Assembly (NCBI GenBank): GCA_964035575.1
Contig: OZ037875.1
Location: 1,364,001-1,428,000, forward strand
DNA: 64,000 bases
Direction: 5' to 3'
Source: Rhynchopus sp. YZ270_cl-10
Lineage: Eukaryota > Euglenozoa > Diplonemea > Diplonemida > Diplonemidae
The notes beneath the pieces were generated by a model that searched no databases, had not been told where the DNA came from, and saw nothing but the letters and a program-made list of their open reading frames with translations. Below, piece by piece: positions 9,272-20,068 of the stretch (position 1 is the stretch's first letter; each line of letters opens with the position of its first letter). The translations under genes were made by a program, and so were the position numbers.

Positions 9272-11764
9272 ATGGTGCTTTCAGGCGCAAGAGCGCTTGC
9301 ACTTGCAGCAGGGCTGCTTGCGTTGATGCTACCGTTCTCCCCGACGCTGGAGTGCAGGGAGAAGCCTGTCATCATCTTCCTCCCTGCCACCTTCGTACCT
9401 GGCACGCGGACGGCGACACCACACCCTACTGCCCCTTTACCTCGCTTCACTGCAGCAAGCGAGACCACAGAAGACACAACACTGGCCTTCACCCTCCCAG
9501 TCGCAACATCCGCACCGCCCACACCTTCACCACGCACCGCTTCACCCGAAATGAGCACCTCCAAGCTGTCTGTCGCAGACCCTGAGCCCACCCCCAAACG
9601 GAAGAAAAAGAAGCGCACCGCCAGCCCCGAGACCACCCAAACACCGCATAGCGACCCACCGGTGACTCGGGTGCGCAAAGGGAAGAGACGGAAGAGGAGC
9701 ACTGCTGTGCCTGCGACAGAGGCACCCAAGACGAGGAGCCCACCTACGAGGGCACCTCCACAAGAGGAGTCTGCGTCAATGTCATCGTCTGAAGCTGAAG
9801 CATCTGGACCGACAGACGCTAAAGATGCACCCGTAGGGAGCAGCGCTGGGTCAGAAGGGAGTGCCAGCGGCAGTGAGGAGGAGCCGGTTAAGACGAAGGT
9901 GCCAATGACAAAGGCAAAGTCGAAGAAGAAGAAGGAGAAACGCACTCCGCAGCCCGTGGAGGCGGAGTCATCTTCGGGATCAGAGTCGTCTTCAGGGTCG
10001 GAAGAGGTGGCAGAGAAGAAGGCGACAACTGTGAAGAAGGATGCAGAAGAGTCGAGCGAGGAGGGGTCTGCATCTGCATCTGGGTTGGAAGAGGCTACGA
10101 AGGCAAAGGAGTCGAAGGAATCGAAGGAAGAAACCAGCGACGAAGCAGAGGAGACGCGCGCCCCCAAAAGGCAGAAGAAAGCAAAGAAGACGTCTGGCAA
10201 GCAACGTCTGCTCGAGGGCAACATACGCCCGCCGCCACCCACACCAAAGCCTACACCGATGCCAACAGAGGAACCCTTCTTCGCCTTTGCAAAGGGCCTC
10301 GAGATCGACCCCGAGACCTGCAGCGAGCAGGACCAGGCAGGGTGCTGGGGTCCGCTCATCCCTCCGCCGCGGGACAACAACACCGAAAGCATCGAGGCGC
10401 ACGTCTTCCTCAACAAGCCGGTGGGGGACTTCTGCATTGCGGCAGGCTCCTTGGTGAGCGGGGGGTTCTCCGACCTCCGCCCGCTGGGGTGGAACGACAG
10501 CCGCATCCCCCCTACGCGTGTCCTCTGGACGAGGCTCTCGATTATCCTTGAGTACTTCGACGAGGTGACGGCGAAGGACCCTTACAAGGTCGTGGCGATG
10601 CTGGACGGGACGGACACTGTCAACATCGGGACCAAGCAGGACGCGCTGGACCGCTTCCTCATGGTCGAGAAGAAGTACAACAAATCGCTTCTGTACTCCT
10701 CCGAGGTCAACTGCTTCGTTGCGGGCGGGTGTGCCAACCAGGACGTCTTTCCATCACAGACGAAACACGCGCCATACGTCAACGTCGGTGTCATGACTGT
10801 ACGTGCCTACATCGGTGCCTGGTTCCTACGCGGATTTCTCAAATGGTATGAAGCCACCAAATCGCTGACAAACACCGCAAAGCCAAACGACCAGCTTCTT
10901 GTAGGCTACGTCATGTCAAATATCCCAGAGGTCAGCCAGCATATTGGGATGGACCTTGATGGGGATATGACGTTTAGTTTGTACCACGCATGGGGGCCGT
11001 GGTCCATCTGTTCCTATGGAACGAACTACACTAACCGCGGCTGGCTGAACTGGCGGACCGGTGGGAAGCCGATTTTCTCTCATTCCAACGGCGCAAAAAG
11101 CATCACGATGCTTGCATACTTCATGAGCCAATCTCATTGGAAGTGGTCGCCCAGGCCGAAGATGGACCACCCCGATACACGCGCCCTGTGGAAGCATTGC
11201 GCACGCTTTTGGAAGCGCTTCGAACTCTTCGGCAGGAAGGGATACTTGAAGGAGGTGACGTTCAACAACAAATTCAACCTACCACCTCCAGGGCAGTGTC
11301 CGGAGGAGACGAGGCAGACGATCCACCCGGGAGATGTCTTCCACATAGCGACAGCCGATGCGTTGCAGTTCAAAGTGGACGCAGGGAGGAAGGGCTTCAA
11401 GACGCATACTTGGTGCAAAGATGAAAAGCCAGGGATGAATGTGGTCCTGAGACGGCCCGATGGGGAGGACGGTGAGGTCAATGAATTCGACGACTTTTCC
11501 ATCACAAACGAGGCGAACGACGCCCGCCTCGAGCTCGGAAAGTACTTCACCGGAAGCGTGCGTGAATCGTACAAATCCTCCGGCAGCTCTCTCTTCTCCG
11601 CTGTTCCGCAGGACCGCAACACTACCTCCCCACTCCGCTACAACGAAGTCATCCACCTCATCACAAAGAACGGCAACTGCCTTGACCTAGACAACATGAA
11701 GCAAATATCCCATGTGGGCACACCAGGCAAACATATTAACTTTCAAATACTCAAAAGAACCTAA
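9272..11764 (+). CDS. Type II membrane glycosyltransferase with PLOD-like GT domain
   Basis: An 830-residue single-exon protein. Residues about 5-25 form a hydrophobic signal anchor. Residues about 40-330 are a low-complexity stem rich in Ser, Glu, Lys, Thr and Pro with several R-K-K-K clusters. The C-terminal ~490 residues resemble the glycosyltransferase domain of procollagen lysyl hydroxylase/glucosyltransferases (PLOD family): V-V-A-M-L-D-G-T-D-T-V with D445 and D448 in the position of the family's D-x-x-D metal motif, S-S-E-V-N-C-F, Y-V-N-V-G-V, and later H-S-N-G. No hydroxylase domain follows. It probably transfers a sugar to secreted proteins in the ER or Golgi; donor and acceptor are unknown. 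The long charged stem is unusual. The start follows acgctaacacataATG and gives a good anchor. Confidence 0.7.
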   Translation: MVLSGARALALAAGLLALMLPFSPTLECREKPVIIFLPATFVPGTRTATPHPTAPLPRFTAASETTEDTTLAFTLPVATSAPPTPSPRTASPEMSTSKLSVADPEPTPKRKKKKRTASPETTQTPHSDPPVTRVRKGKRRKRSTAVPATEAPKTRSPPTRAPPQEESASMSSSEAEASGPTDAKDAPVGSSAGSEGSASGSEEEPVKTKVPMTKAKSKKKKEKRTPQPVEAESSSGSESSSGSEEVAEKKATTVKKDAEESSEEGSASASGLEEATKAKESKESKEETSDEAEETRAPKRQKKAKKTSGKQRLLEGNIRPPPPTPKPTPMPTEEPFFAFAKGLEIDPETCSEQDQAGCWGPLIPPPRDNNTESIEAHVFLNKPVGDFCIAAGSLVSGGFSDLRPLGWNDSRIPPTRVLWTRLSIILEYFDEVTAKDPYKVVAMLDGTDTVNIGTKQDALDRFLMVEKKYNKSLLYSSEVNCFVAGGCANQDVFPSQTKHAPYVNVGVMTVRAYIGAWFLRGFLKWYEATKSLTNTAKPNDQLLVGYVMSNIPEVSQHIGMDLDGDMTFSLYHAWGPWSICSYGTNYTNRGWLNWRTGGKPIFSHSNGAKSITMLAYFMSQSHWKWSPRPKMDHPDTRALWKHCARFWKRFELFGRKGYLKEVTFNNKFNLPPPGQCPEETRQTIHPGDVFHIATADALQFKVDAGRKGFKTHTWCKDEKPGMNVVLRRPDGEDGEVNEFDDFSITNEANDARLELGKYFTGSVRESYKSSGSSLFSAVPQDRNTTSPLRYNEVIHLITKNGNCLDLDNMKQISHVGTPGKHINFQILKRT

Positions 11765-12093
11765 GGAACGAACGCAGCGGTTTCGCTTCCATTCAAAAGG
11801 GTGAAGCCGGAGGTGACAGAAAAAATGAATACTTCAGGGATAGCTTTGTGTAGGTGGAGGTGAGATCCTGGAAGAGGGAGTGATCGAATACGGAAAAAAA
11901 AAGGAATAAAAAAAAACGGAAGTTTTTTTTGTCCTTTGATGTGTGTCTTTGCGTGTCTTGTGTTGTCTGGGTGGGGGTGCTTAACACCCGGCATTATTTG
12001 CTTTTTTTCTTGTGCTTTCATCCGGATGGCTGGCATCGTGGGTCAGTCAGAGGTGCCTGCATTATTAACTTCACTTTCTTTTTGACGATTTTT

Positions 12094-12143
12094 AGGTTGA
12101 GTTGAGTTGATGCTTAGGTTCATCTTTACCGACTTTTTCTTCT
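12094..12143 (+). repeat. R1 hairpin element, diverged left part
   Basis: AGGTTGAGTTGAGTTGATGC then TTAGGTTCATCTTTACCGAC. The 3' half is conserved; the left stem arm is altered. Confidence 0.5.
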
Positions 12144-12195
12144 TCTTTTGTGCACCTCCCTTTGTAAGAGGGGGTTTTTGTATTTGTACTGGTTC

Positions 12196-12245
12196 TTGGT
12201 GCTTACGTAAATCGGTCAACGACCTGTCAGAGACCTGTCAATATA
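12196..12245 (+). repeat. R2 repeat fragment
   Basis: TTGGTGCTTACGTAAATCGG then TCAACGACCTGTCAGAGACC, matching the R2 element at 2266, including the doubled ACCTGTC. Confidence 0.6.
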
Positions 12246-12350
12246 ATTTTTTTTGTTCGACAGTAATAATATTCGTAGCCCGGCTGAAAGTGGCGTGCAG
12301 CCTTTTTACATAAATTTTCAATTACACTTTTTTTTTTGCTGTTTTACATC

Positions 12351-12575
12351 ATGTCCTCGTCTTGGGTTTTTTTGCGCACGCTACATTCTGAGCAGGAAGC
12401 GTCATTTCGTTCACACAACCTTTGCTACAGCCACCACCCTACAGATGTGAGGGTGGTGTGCGGAAGCTATAACGCATCAAGCAACTACAAGAAGGGCGGT
12501 GAGGGAACGACGCAACACTTTTTGACCATTGTGAGTGTCATGCGTGTGCAGGAGAAGCCACATTCATTTTGCTAG
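12351..12575 (+). CDS. Short open frame, possible relic exon (74 aa)
   Basis: ATG at 12351 opens 74 codons to a stop at 12573-12575. The product is mixed in composition (S-F-R-S-H-N, C-G-S-Y-N-A-S-S-N-Y-K-K) and less T-rich at DNA level than its surroundings, suggesting past coding. No family is recognised and no splice partner was found. It may be chance. Confidence 0.2.
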   Translation: MSSSWVFLRTLHSEQEASFRSHNLCYSHHPTDVRVVCGSYNASSNYKKGGEGTTQHFLTIVSVMRVQEKPHSFC

Positions 12576-13259
12576 TTATTTTCTTTTCGCCCTGATATGC
12601 GATCTTCCAAACCTTGGCCTTCGTTGTATCAGCGAAAGTCCCCCCTTTGTGTTCCGTTTCTGTTCTGGTTTTGCGGTTTATTTTGCTTGTTTAACGAAAG
12701 ATTTTCAAAATAAATAGACATTTTCAAAAAAGCGTTTATTGTACTGTTGCTACTGCTGGGGAGGAAACAGACAATCGTGTGTGTTTCCCCCCTTGTTACA
12801 CACTCTTTACGCTTTGATATAGAGGAGTCATGATGCCATCCCGTCTGACGTTTCGCCTCTTTTATTCTGTTTTTTCTGTTTTTTTTGAAATGTTGCATTT
12901 TGTGTGGACCTCCTTGCACCCAACATGCAGTTGCTCCTTCATCTTGCTTTGTCCTTTGCTTCCTTGTGCATATCTCCAAGCATATGTGGCAACGCACCAC
13001 CAACCCTCCCTTAACCACTTCTATTTCTAAAACCGAAAAAAATAAATGTGCGCCCCTTTATATTTGCTGCTGTAAAGTACCATTTTCAAAACCCACACCT
13101 CACCTGCTCTCTGTTGGTACTCTGCAGAACTGTAGCGTGTAGCCGAACCCTCTGTCTTTTTCTTCCTGTCCGTCCCTGTCTTTTTATCGTCAGGTTCCAA
13201 CACCACGTCACAACACTTCACAACACTGCGCAGATACTATATTGATAACCATTTTCACA

Positions 13260-15890
13260 ATGCGGAGTGTGTTTGCGATTGCGTCAGCGATGCTGGTGCA
13301 GGCGATGCTGGTGTCCGGGCAGAGGGGTGGTGGCGGTGGCGGTGGCGGTGGTGGAGGGGGAGGAGGAGGCGGTGGAGGGTGCAACAGACCTGACGCACAG
13401 ATTGACCCGTGCGTGGGTGTTGCTGCAGGGACGGTGTGCAGCTATTTGGATGCGAACGCGCTTGTGTGTGGTACGTGTGGTTCGACGAACCGTTGCGTAG
13501 ACCTGTGCGTGCCCGACGGGAGCAGCAACTGCGGGGCGGAGGCTACAGACGCACCGGCAACAGATGCACCTGCCACCGCAGTGCCAACTGCGCAGCCTAC
13601 TGGGGCACCTGCGACAGATGCACCGGCAACAGATGCGCCTGCCACGGATGCACCTGCCACGGACGCACCTGCAACAGCAGTCCCAACTGCCGAGCCAACG
13701 AGCGCACCTGCCACGGACGCACCAGCAACAGATGCGCCTGCCACGAACCCACCTGCCACGGACGCGCCTGCCACCGCAGTGCCAACTGCCGAGCCGACTG
13801 GGGCACCTGCGACAGACGCACCAGCAACAGATGCGCCTGCCACGGATGCACCTGCCACGGACGCACCTGCAACTGCAGTCCCAACTGCCGAGCCGACTGG
13901 GGCACCTGACACAGATGCGCCACCAACAGCAGTGCCCACAGCCGAGCCAACGAGCGCACCTGTGTCCGGAACGCCTGTGAACGAGGCAGACATCACATGT
14001 CCGTCGGCACCTGTGACTGGGAACACAATTGACGAGCCATGCATGGACACACACATTGTGCCGTCGTTGATCGCACCTGTGTTTGCGCACCCGACAACAC
14101 TGACTTCGACGGGGGGACGTCTGGAGGTGACGCTGACTGTGGAGCAGCACCAGCTCGACGCAGGCGCATTCAAGAAGAACGTGCGTGCCTTCTGCTACGA
14201 GGGGGCGTGCTCTGTGCCCGGGCCGACGCTGCGTGTGTTCCCCGGGGACACTGTGGTGCTGACGCTGGTGAACAACCTGCTGGACGTGGAGCCTGAGCTG
14301 ACCACGTCGGACGGGGAGGGGCTGAACGCATTCCGTGAGGCGAACATCACAAACATGCACACACACGGCCTGCACGTCGACCCTTCTGAGGACAACGTGA
14401 TCATCGGTGTGGCGCCTGGGGGTGGGTCGAAGACGTACACGTACGTGATCCCTGCGAACCACCTGCCCGGAACACACTGGTACCACTCGCACCACCACGG
14501 GTCGAGCTCGCTGCAGGTGCAGGGAGGCATGGTGGGGATGATTGTGGTGGACGTGCCGGACTTTGAGGAGTCGCCGCCGACGGAGGTGGAGACGTTTGCG
14601 ACGGAGTCTGCACGCACGCAGTGGGCAGGGATGCCTGTGTCGCGCATGTCGATCTCGCACCACGCGCTGTGCTCGTGCAACCCAACCGGGGCGGGGTTCA
14701 GCCTGCGCAGCTACTCGACGCTGCGGGAGGTGACTGGCGACAACATCCCGCTTGGGGCTGAGCTGGTGGAGAACTCTGATGGGTCGCAGACGCAGCAGGT
14801 GCTGCTTGTGAACGGGCAGCGCCAGCCTGTGCTCGAGATGCGTGTCGGTGTGTGGAACCGGTTTGAGCTGCTGAACGCGGTGGGGGACGTGTACTTGGAG
14901 ATTGAGCTGCGGACGGCTGTGGCGCTTGGGGGCGGTGGGGCGACTGCGTGCGAGATGATGCTGCTGTCGCTGGACGGTGTGTTCCCGCACAGCGGTGCAC
15001 GGTCGATCTCGCACGTGCTGATGACGCCTGCGACCCGTGCGGGCATTGCGGTGCGCTGCAGCACTGCAGGTGAGTTCTACCTGCAGAGCAACCCGACGGA
15101 GCGTGCGTCTGCGTACGACGTCGGCTTCCTGCAGAACCTCGTCACTCTGTCGGTGAGTGCGGGCGGCGGTGAGGACGGTACTGCAGATGCACCTGTGCTT
15201 GCGGAGGCAGACGTGATCCGTCCGAACTACCTGCAGAACCTGCTGGACGCGACGCCCGTGTCGGAGTGGCAGGTGGCGACACGCCAGGGCGGTGTTGTGG
15301 GCGGCGGGAACTGGCTCGGTGTGGGTGCGGACTGCGCAACGCTTGACGACTGCCCGCAGCTTGCGTTTGGCTTCCCCGAGTCTGACGACGCGTCGCGCAA
15401 GCTGGAGAACTTCCGCTACCGCCACGTGGGGCGTCTGTGCGACGTGGAGGACGTTGTGATCAACGGGGGTGGGGCCACACCGCACCCGCTCCACTTCCAC
15501 GTGAACCACTTCCAGGTAGTGTCCTACGCCGGGAACGCGGCGACGCTTGCGGACTGGGGTGAGGTGGGCGACTGGCGCGACACCATCCCTGCCATTGGTG
15601 GTGGGCAGCTGCGCTTCCGCCACGCACTCGACGAGCACGGTGGCAACGTGATGATGCACTGCCACTTCCTGTGGCACGAGGACCAGGGGATGATGGACAG
15701 GTACTACATTGCCGGGAACAACGAAGACGGGACTGGCAGTGTCGACCCCTGCACAGCGGACGGTGCGAACTTCTGCGACGACAGCGTCCCGACCTCTGCC
15801 TTTGACAACGCCTACCCTCAAATCCCTGGGTCCTGCCCTGTGTACAGATCTGCTGCCGGCGACGCAGTGCCACAGCCGCCAACAGAGTAG
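13260..15890 (+). CDS. Secreted multicopper oxidase with mucin-like stem, unit 1
   Basis: An 876-residue intronless protein. ATG at 13260 gives a signal peptide (1-21); an in-frame TTG at 13242 is not a likely start. A poly-Gly tract (about 23-40), a Cys-rich segment of eight Cys, then ~150 residues of A-T-D-A-P-A-T and A-V-P-T-A-E-P-T repeats, a probable O-glycosylated stem, come before the oxidase. All copper motifs are present: H367-T-H, H406-W-Y-H-S-H411, H742-P-L-H745-F-H747, and H800-C801-H802...H806...M811, giving the type 1 (Cys, axial Met), type 2 and trinuclear sites. The family couples oxidation of phenols, metals or bilirubin to reduction of O2 to water; the substrate here is unknown. 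It probably acts outside the cell or at the wall. Confidence 0.9.
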   Translation: MRSVFAIASAMLVQAMLVSGQRGGGGGGGGGGGGGGGGGGCNRPDAQIDPCVGVAAGTVCSYLDANALVCGTCGSTNRCVDLCVPDGSSNCGAEATDAPATDAPATAVPTAQPTGAPATDAPATDAPATDAPATDAPATAVPTAEPTSAPATDAPATDAPATNPPATDAPATAVPTAEPTGAPATDAPATDAPATDAPATDAPATAVPTAEPTGAPDTDAPPTAVPTAEPTSAPVSGTPVNEADITCPSAPVTGNTIDEPCMDTHIVPSLIAPVFAHPTTLTSTGGRLEVTLTVEQHQLDAGAFKKNVRAFCYEGACSVPGPTLRVFPGDTVVLTLVNNLLDVEPELTTSDGEGLNAFREANITNMHTHGLHVDPSEDNVIIGVAPGGGSKTYTYVIPANHLPGTHWYHSHHHGSSSLQVQGGMVGMIVVDVPDFEESPPTEVETFATESARTQWAGMPVSRMSISHHALCSCNPTGAGFSLRSYSTLREVTGDNIPLGAELVENSDGSQTQQVLLVNGQRQPVLEMRVGVWNRFELLNAVGDVYLEIELRTAVALGGGGATACEMMLLSLDGVFPHSGARSISHVLMTPATRAGIAVRCSTAGEFYLQSNPTERASAYDVGFLQNLVTLSVSAGGGEDGTADAPVLAEADVIRPNYLQNLLDATPVSEWQVATRQGGVVGGGNWLGVGADCATLDDCPQLAFGFPESDDASRKLENFRYRHVGRLCDVEDVVINGGGATPHPLHFHVNHFQVVSYAGNAATLADWGEVGDWRDTIPAIGGGQLRFRHALDEHGGNVMMHCHFLWHEDQGMMDRYYIAGNNEDGTGSVDPCTADGANFCDDSVPTSAFDNAYPQIPGSCPVYRSAAGDAVPQPPTE

Positions 15891-17437
15891 AGAAGGACAA
15901 AACTCCGGGTTTTCCGAACTTTATTTATGCAAAAGGCGGTATAGTCATTAACGCCATTTGGAATGAATTATTTCTCTTTTTCTTCTTCTTCTCCTTCTTC
16001 TTCGGACCCTCTTTTGTTGTTTTGTTTGCGAGATTTGGGTGTGTGGCGTGTAGGGTCACGAATCTGGCAAGTTTTCTTTTCCTTTCTTTTGTTTTGTTTT
16101 GTTTTGTTTTTAGTGCAACACTCCTGTGGGGGTTCGATATACCCAGAGGCAGTTGCACTCTCAACTTCACGTTGTTCTTGTTTTTTTTTTTTTTCCCGCA
16201 TGCACGAGGAAGTCACACCATCCCCTGAACAGATGGTTCACTTCACTTACTCTGACGCTGGCTACTGTAGAAATGTGCAGATAGCCGTGTTCTCTCTCTC
16301 TCTCCTGTAGGTGATGTTTTGTGGCCTCCCTCTCCCCGCCTGGGCATTTTTATGTCCCCCACTTTACTTTACTTCCTTTTGTATCTAGACATGATGCTCT
16401 TTTAATGAAAAAGGTGAAAACCCTCTGATTGATAGGGCGGTAATGATCGCCTATCAAATTGAAAAATATCGAACTCACAAAGCTGTTGCCCTTTGCGGCA
16501 AAAGTTGGCAAGGGCAAAAGGAGGTTATTATCCCCGAATTGCCTTGCCATATTTTTTGGTGACCAAAGCACGAGAGGCTTAGGTTCATCTAATATATAAA
16601 CTTTTCTTTTTTCTCTACTGTCGAAGTGTTGCTTCTCAACGAACATACGTTTTCATATTCCGACTGAGAGACACCCAGCAGCTCGACTTCACACAATTTC
16701 TTGTTCTTTTATTTTTTTTTTTTTTTGATTTTGCAGCAAATAGGAATTCATGAACTTACATAGCAAAGACTTTTTGGAAATTCGGCGCTTGTCCAGCAAG
16801 TGGCAAGTGCAGACCATCAGTCTTTCCGTCTGTCTCTTTTCTCACCCAAGAAGAGAGACAGCAGCACCCTTTCCCTTTCCCATTATTTTATTGTGTGTTC
16901 TGTTGTGCACCTTACAACTTAAGAGAAACTCGAATCCCACGACCAGCGGCAGAACACCATTATATTCCCTTTGAACCGACCCCTTGCTACGAGTTAGGTA
17001 CGTCTTTTTATGATCTACCTCGTAGTCTTTTTTCTTTATTAATTAGTTTCCAGTGCCAACGTGAATTGCCAACATTGCTTGCGTTATGTTTCAGTGACTG
17101 GGTGGAGAACCTGCCATTGAAACATAACACCTGCAATATTCGCGGGGCTACCTTCGTTTCGTTTCGCAATATTTCATGTTTCTTCAACCTGTACAACTGT
17201 ACATCAGGAGACTACGAGAAAAAAAACACAGAAAAGATCCTTCTCTTTCTTACTCATTTACTTTCAGCCCCACACTTTCTTTAGCCCATTTTGATACTCT
17301 GCAGAACTGTGAGCGTGTAGCCGAACCCTCTGTCTTTTTCTTCCTGTCCGTCCCTGTCTTTTTATCGTCAGGTTCCAACACCACGTCACAACACTTCACA
17401 ACACTGCGCAGATACTATATTGATAACCATTTTCACA
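15891..17437. other. Array spacer (unit 1 to 2), also found after units 2, 3, 4 and 5
   Basis: About 1.5 kb, non-coding as far as I can see. It holds pyrimidine runs, a GTTTT microsatellite (about 16089-16111), a TC run near 16293, the R1 element at 16558, and the leader of the next unit (17295-17437). Short open frames are probably chance: they gain no support because all spacers are near-identical copies. Confidence 0.6.
16558..16610 (+). repeat. R1 hairpin element, array unit 1
   Basis: GGTGACCAAAGCACGAGAGG then CTTAGGTTCATCTAATATAT. Stem is ACC-a-AAGC/GCTT-a-GGT with one A-A mismatch. About 880 bp upstream of the next MCO start. Confidence 0.7.
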
Positions 17438-20068
17438 ATGCGGAGTGTGTTTGCGATTGCGTCAGCGATGCTGGTGCAGGCGATGCTGGTGTCCGGGCAG
17501 AGGGGTGGTGGCGGTGGCGGTGGCGGTGGTGGAGGGGGAGGAGGAGGCGGTGGAGGGTGCAACAGACCTGACGCACAGATTGACCCGTGCGTGGGTGTTG
17601 CTGCAGGGACGGTGTGCAGCTATTTGGATGCGAACGCGCTTGTGTGTGGTACGTGTGGTTCGACGAACCGTTGCGTAGACCTGTGCGTGCCCGACGGGAG
17701 CAGCAACTGCGGGGCGGAGGCTACAGACGCACCGGCAACAGATGCACCTGCCACCGCAGTGCCAACTGCGCAGCCTACTGGGGCACCTGCGACAGATGCA
17801 CCGGCAACAGATGCGCCTGCCACGGATGCACCTGCCACGGACGCACCTGCAACAGCAGTCCCAACTGCCGAGCCAACGAGCGCACCTGCCACGGACGCAC
17901 CAGCAACAGATGCGCCTGCCACGAACCCACCTGCCACGGACGCGCCTGCCACCGCAGTGCCAACTGCCGAGCCGACTGGGGCACCTGCGACAGACGCACC
18001 AGCAACAGATGCGCCTGCCACGGATGCACCTGCCACGGACGCACCTGCAACTGCAGTCCCAACTGCCGAGCCGACTGGGGCACCTGACACAGATGCGCCA
18101 CCAACAGCAGTGCCCACAGCCGAGCCAACGAGCGCACCTGTGTCCGGAACGCCTGTGAACGAGGCAGACATCACATGTCCGTCGGCACCTGTGACTGGGA
18201 ACACAATTGACGAGCCATGCATGGACACACACATTGTGCCGTCGTTGATCGCACCTGTGTTTGCGCACCCGACAACACTGACTTCGACGGGGGGACGTCT
18301 GGAGGTGACGCTGACTGTGGAGCAGCACCAGCTCGACGCAGGCGCATTCAAGAAGAACGTGCGTGCCTTCTGCTACGAGGGGGCGTGCTCTGTGCCCGGG
18401 CCGACGCTGCGTGTGTTCCCCGGGGACACTGTGGTGCTGACGCTGGTGAACAACCTGCTGGACGTGGAGCCTGAGCTGACCACGTCGGACGGGGAGGGGC
18501 TGAACGCATTCCGTGAGGCGAACATCACAAACATGCACACACACGGCCTGCACGTCGACCCTTCTGAGGACAACGTGATCATCGGTGTGGCGCCTGGGGG
18601 TGGGTCGAAGACGTACACGTACGTGATCCCTGCGAACCACCTGCCCGGAACACACTGGTACCACTCGCACCACCACGGGTCGAGCTCGCTGCAGGTGCAG
18701 GGAGGCATGGTGGGGATGATTGTGGTGGACGTGCCGGACTTTGAGGAGTCGCCGCCGACGGAGGTGGAGACGTTTGCGACGGAGTCTGCACGCACGCAGT
18801 GGGCAGGGATGCCTGTGTCGCGCATGTCGATCTCGCACCACGCGCTGTGCTCGTGCAACCCAACCGGGGCGGGGTTCAGCCTGCGCAGCTACTCGACGCT
18901 GCGGGAGGTGACTGGCGACAACATCCCGCTTGGGGCTGAGCTGGTGGAGAACTCTGATGGGTCGCAGACGCAGCAGGTGCTGCTTGTGAACGGGCAGCGC
19001 CAGCCTGTGCTCGAGATGCGTGTCGGTGTGTGGAACCGGTTTGAGCTGCTGAACGCGGTGGGGGACGTGTACTTGGAGATTGAGCTGCGGACGGCTGTGG
19101 CGCTTGGGGGCGGTGGGGCGACTGCGTGCGAGATGATGCTGCTGTCGCTGGACGGTGTGTTCCCGCACAGCGGTGCACGGTCGATCTCGCACGTGCTGAT
19201 GACGCCTGCGACCCGTGCGGGCATTGCGGTGCGCTGCAGCACTGCAGGTGAGTTCTACCTGCAGAGCAACCCGACGGAGCGTGCGTCTGCGTACGACGTC
19301 GGCTTCCTGCAGAACCTCGTCACTCTGTCGGTGAGTGCGGGCGGCGGTGAGGACGGTACTGCAGATGCACCTGTGCTTGCGGAGGCAGACGTGATCCGTC
19401 CGAACTACCTGCAGAACCTGCTGGACGCGACGCCCGTGTCGGAGTGGCAGGTGGCGACACGCCAGGGCGGTGTTGTGGGCGGCGGGAACTGGCTCGGTGT
19501 GGGTGCGGACTGCGCAACGCTTGACGACTGCCCGCAGCTTGCGTTTGGCTTCCCCGAGTCTGACGACGCGTCGCGCAAGCTGGAGAACTTCCGCTACCGC
19601 CACGTGGGGCGTCTGTGCGACGTGGAGGACGTTGTGATCAACGGGGGTGGGGCCACACCGCACCCGCTCCACTTCCACGTGAACCACTTCCAGGTAGTGT
19701 CCTACGCCGGGAACGCGGCGACGCTTGCGGACTGGGGTGAGGTGGGCGACTGGCGCGACACCATCCCTGCCATTGGTGGTGGGCAGCTGCGCTTCCGCCA
19801 CGCACTCGACGAGCACGGTGGCAACGTGATGATGCACTGCCACTTCCTGTGGCACGAGGACCAGGGGATGATGGACAGGTACTACATTGCCGGGAACAAC
19901 GAAGACGGGACTGGCAGTGTCGACCCCTGCACAGCGGACGGTGCGAACTTCTGCGACGACAGCGTCCCGACCTCTGCCTTTGACAACGCCTACCCTCAAA
20001 TCCCTGGGTCCTGCCCTGTGTACAGATCTGCTGCCGGCGACGCAGTGCCACAGCCGCCAACAGAGTAG
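17438..20068 (+). CDS. Secreted multicopper oxidase, unit 2
   Basis: Its 876-residue product is identical to the unit 1 protein, with the same signal peptide, Gly tract, Cys segment, mucin-like stem and all four copper motifs. Upstream leader and downstream spacer match unit 1 as well. Identity at silent sites shows that this copy has not had time to diverge or is being homogenised. It looks fully functional. Confidence 0.9.
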   Translation: MRSVFAIASAMLVQAMLVSGQRGGGGGGGGGGGGGGGGGGCNRPDAQIDPCVGVAAGTVCSYLDANALVCGTCGSTNRCVDLCVPDGSSNCGAEATDAPATDAPATAVPTAQPTGAPATDAPATDAPATDAPATDAPATAVPTAEPTSAPATDAPATDAPATNPPATDAPATAVPTAEPTGAPATDAPATDAPATDAPATDAPATAVPTAEPTGAPDTDAPPTAVPTAEPTSAPVSGTPVNEADITCPSAPVTGNTIDEPCMDTHIVPSLIAPVFAHPTTLTSTGGRLEVTLTVEQHQLDAGAFKKNVRAFCYEGACSVPGPTLRVFPGDTVVLTLVNNLLDVEPELTTSDGEGLNAFREANITNMHTHGLHVDPSEDNVIIGVAPGGGSKTYTYVIPANHLPGTHWYHSHHHGSSSLQVQGGMVGMIVVDVPDFEESPPTEVETFATESARTQWAGMPVSRMSISHHALCSCNPTGAGFSLRSYSTLREVTGDNIPLGAELVENSDGSQTQQVLLVNGQRQPVLEMRVGVWNRFELLNAVGDVYLEIELRTAVALGGGGATACEMMLLSLDGVFPHSGARSISHVLMTPATRAGIAVRCSTAGEFYLQSNPTERASAYDVGFLQNLVTLSVSAGGGEDGTADAPVLAEADVIRPNYLQNLLDATPVSEWQVATRQGGVVGGGNWLGVGADCATLDDCPQLAFGFPESDDASRKLENFRYRHVGRLCDVEDVVINGGGATPHPLHFHVNHFQVVSYAGNAATLADWGEVGDWRDTIPAIGGGQLRFRHALDEHGGNVMMHCHFLWHEDQGMMDRYYIAGNNEDGTGSVDPCTADGANFCDDSVPTSAFDNAYPQIPGSCPVYRSAAGDAVPQPPTE

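Larger units (their letters stand above)
11765..13117. other. Intergenic spacer upstream of the MCO array
   Basis: Mostly T-rich sequence. It contains an R1 copy (12094-12143), an R2 fragment (12196-12245) and a short open frame (12351-12575). No other gene is supported. Confidence 0.6.

Noticed and set aside
9262-10506. Minus-strand open frame of 414 aa opposite the PLOD-type gene
   Set aside because: Its Ser/Phe/Asp runs are the reverse image of the S/E/K stem codons.
13242-13259. Upstream start of the MCO at TTG 13242
   Set aside because: TTG is not a usual eukaryotic start, and ATG 13260 directly begins a good signal peptide.
13284-15821. Very long minus-strand open frame (845 aa) opposite each MCO gene
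   Set aside because: It is rich in Arg, His and Val with no domain, and arises because the GC-rich codon use of the sense gene leaves few stops on the antisense strand.
16089-16111. GTTTT and TC microsatellites in MCO spacers as regulatory elements
   Set aside because: Simple repeats are common throughout the spacers and nothing marks these as functional.
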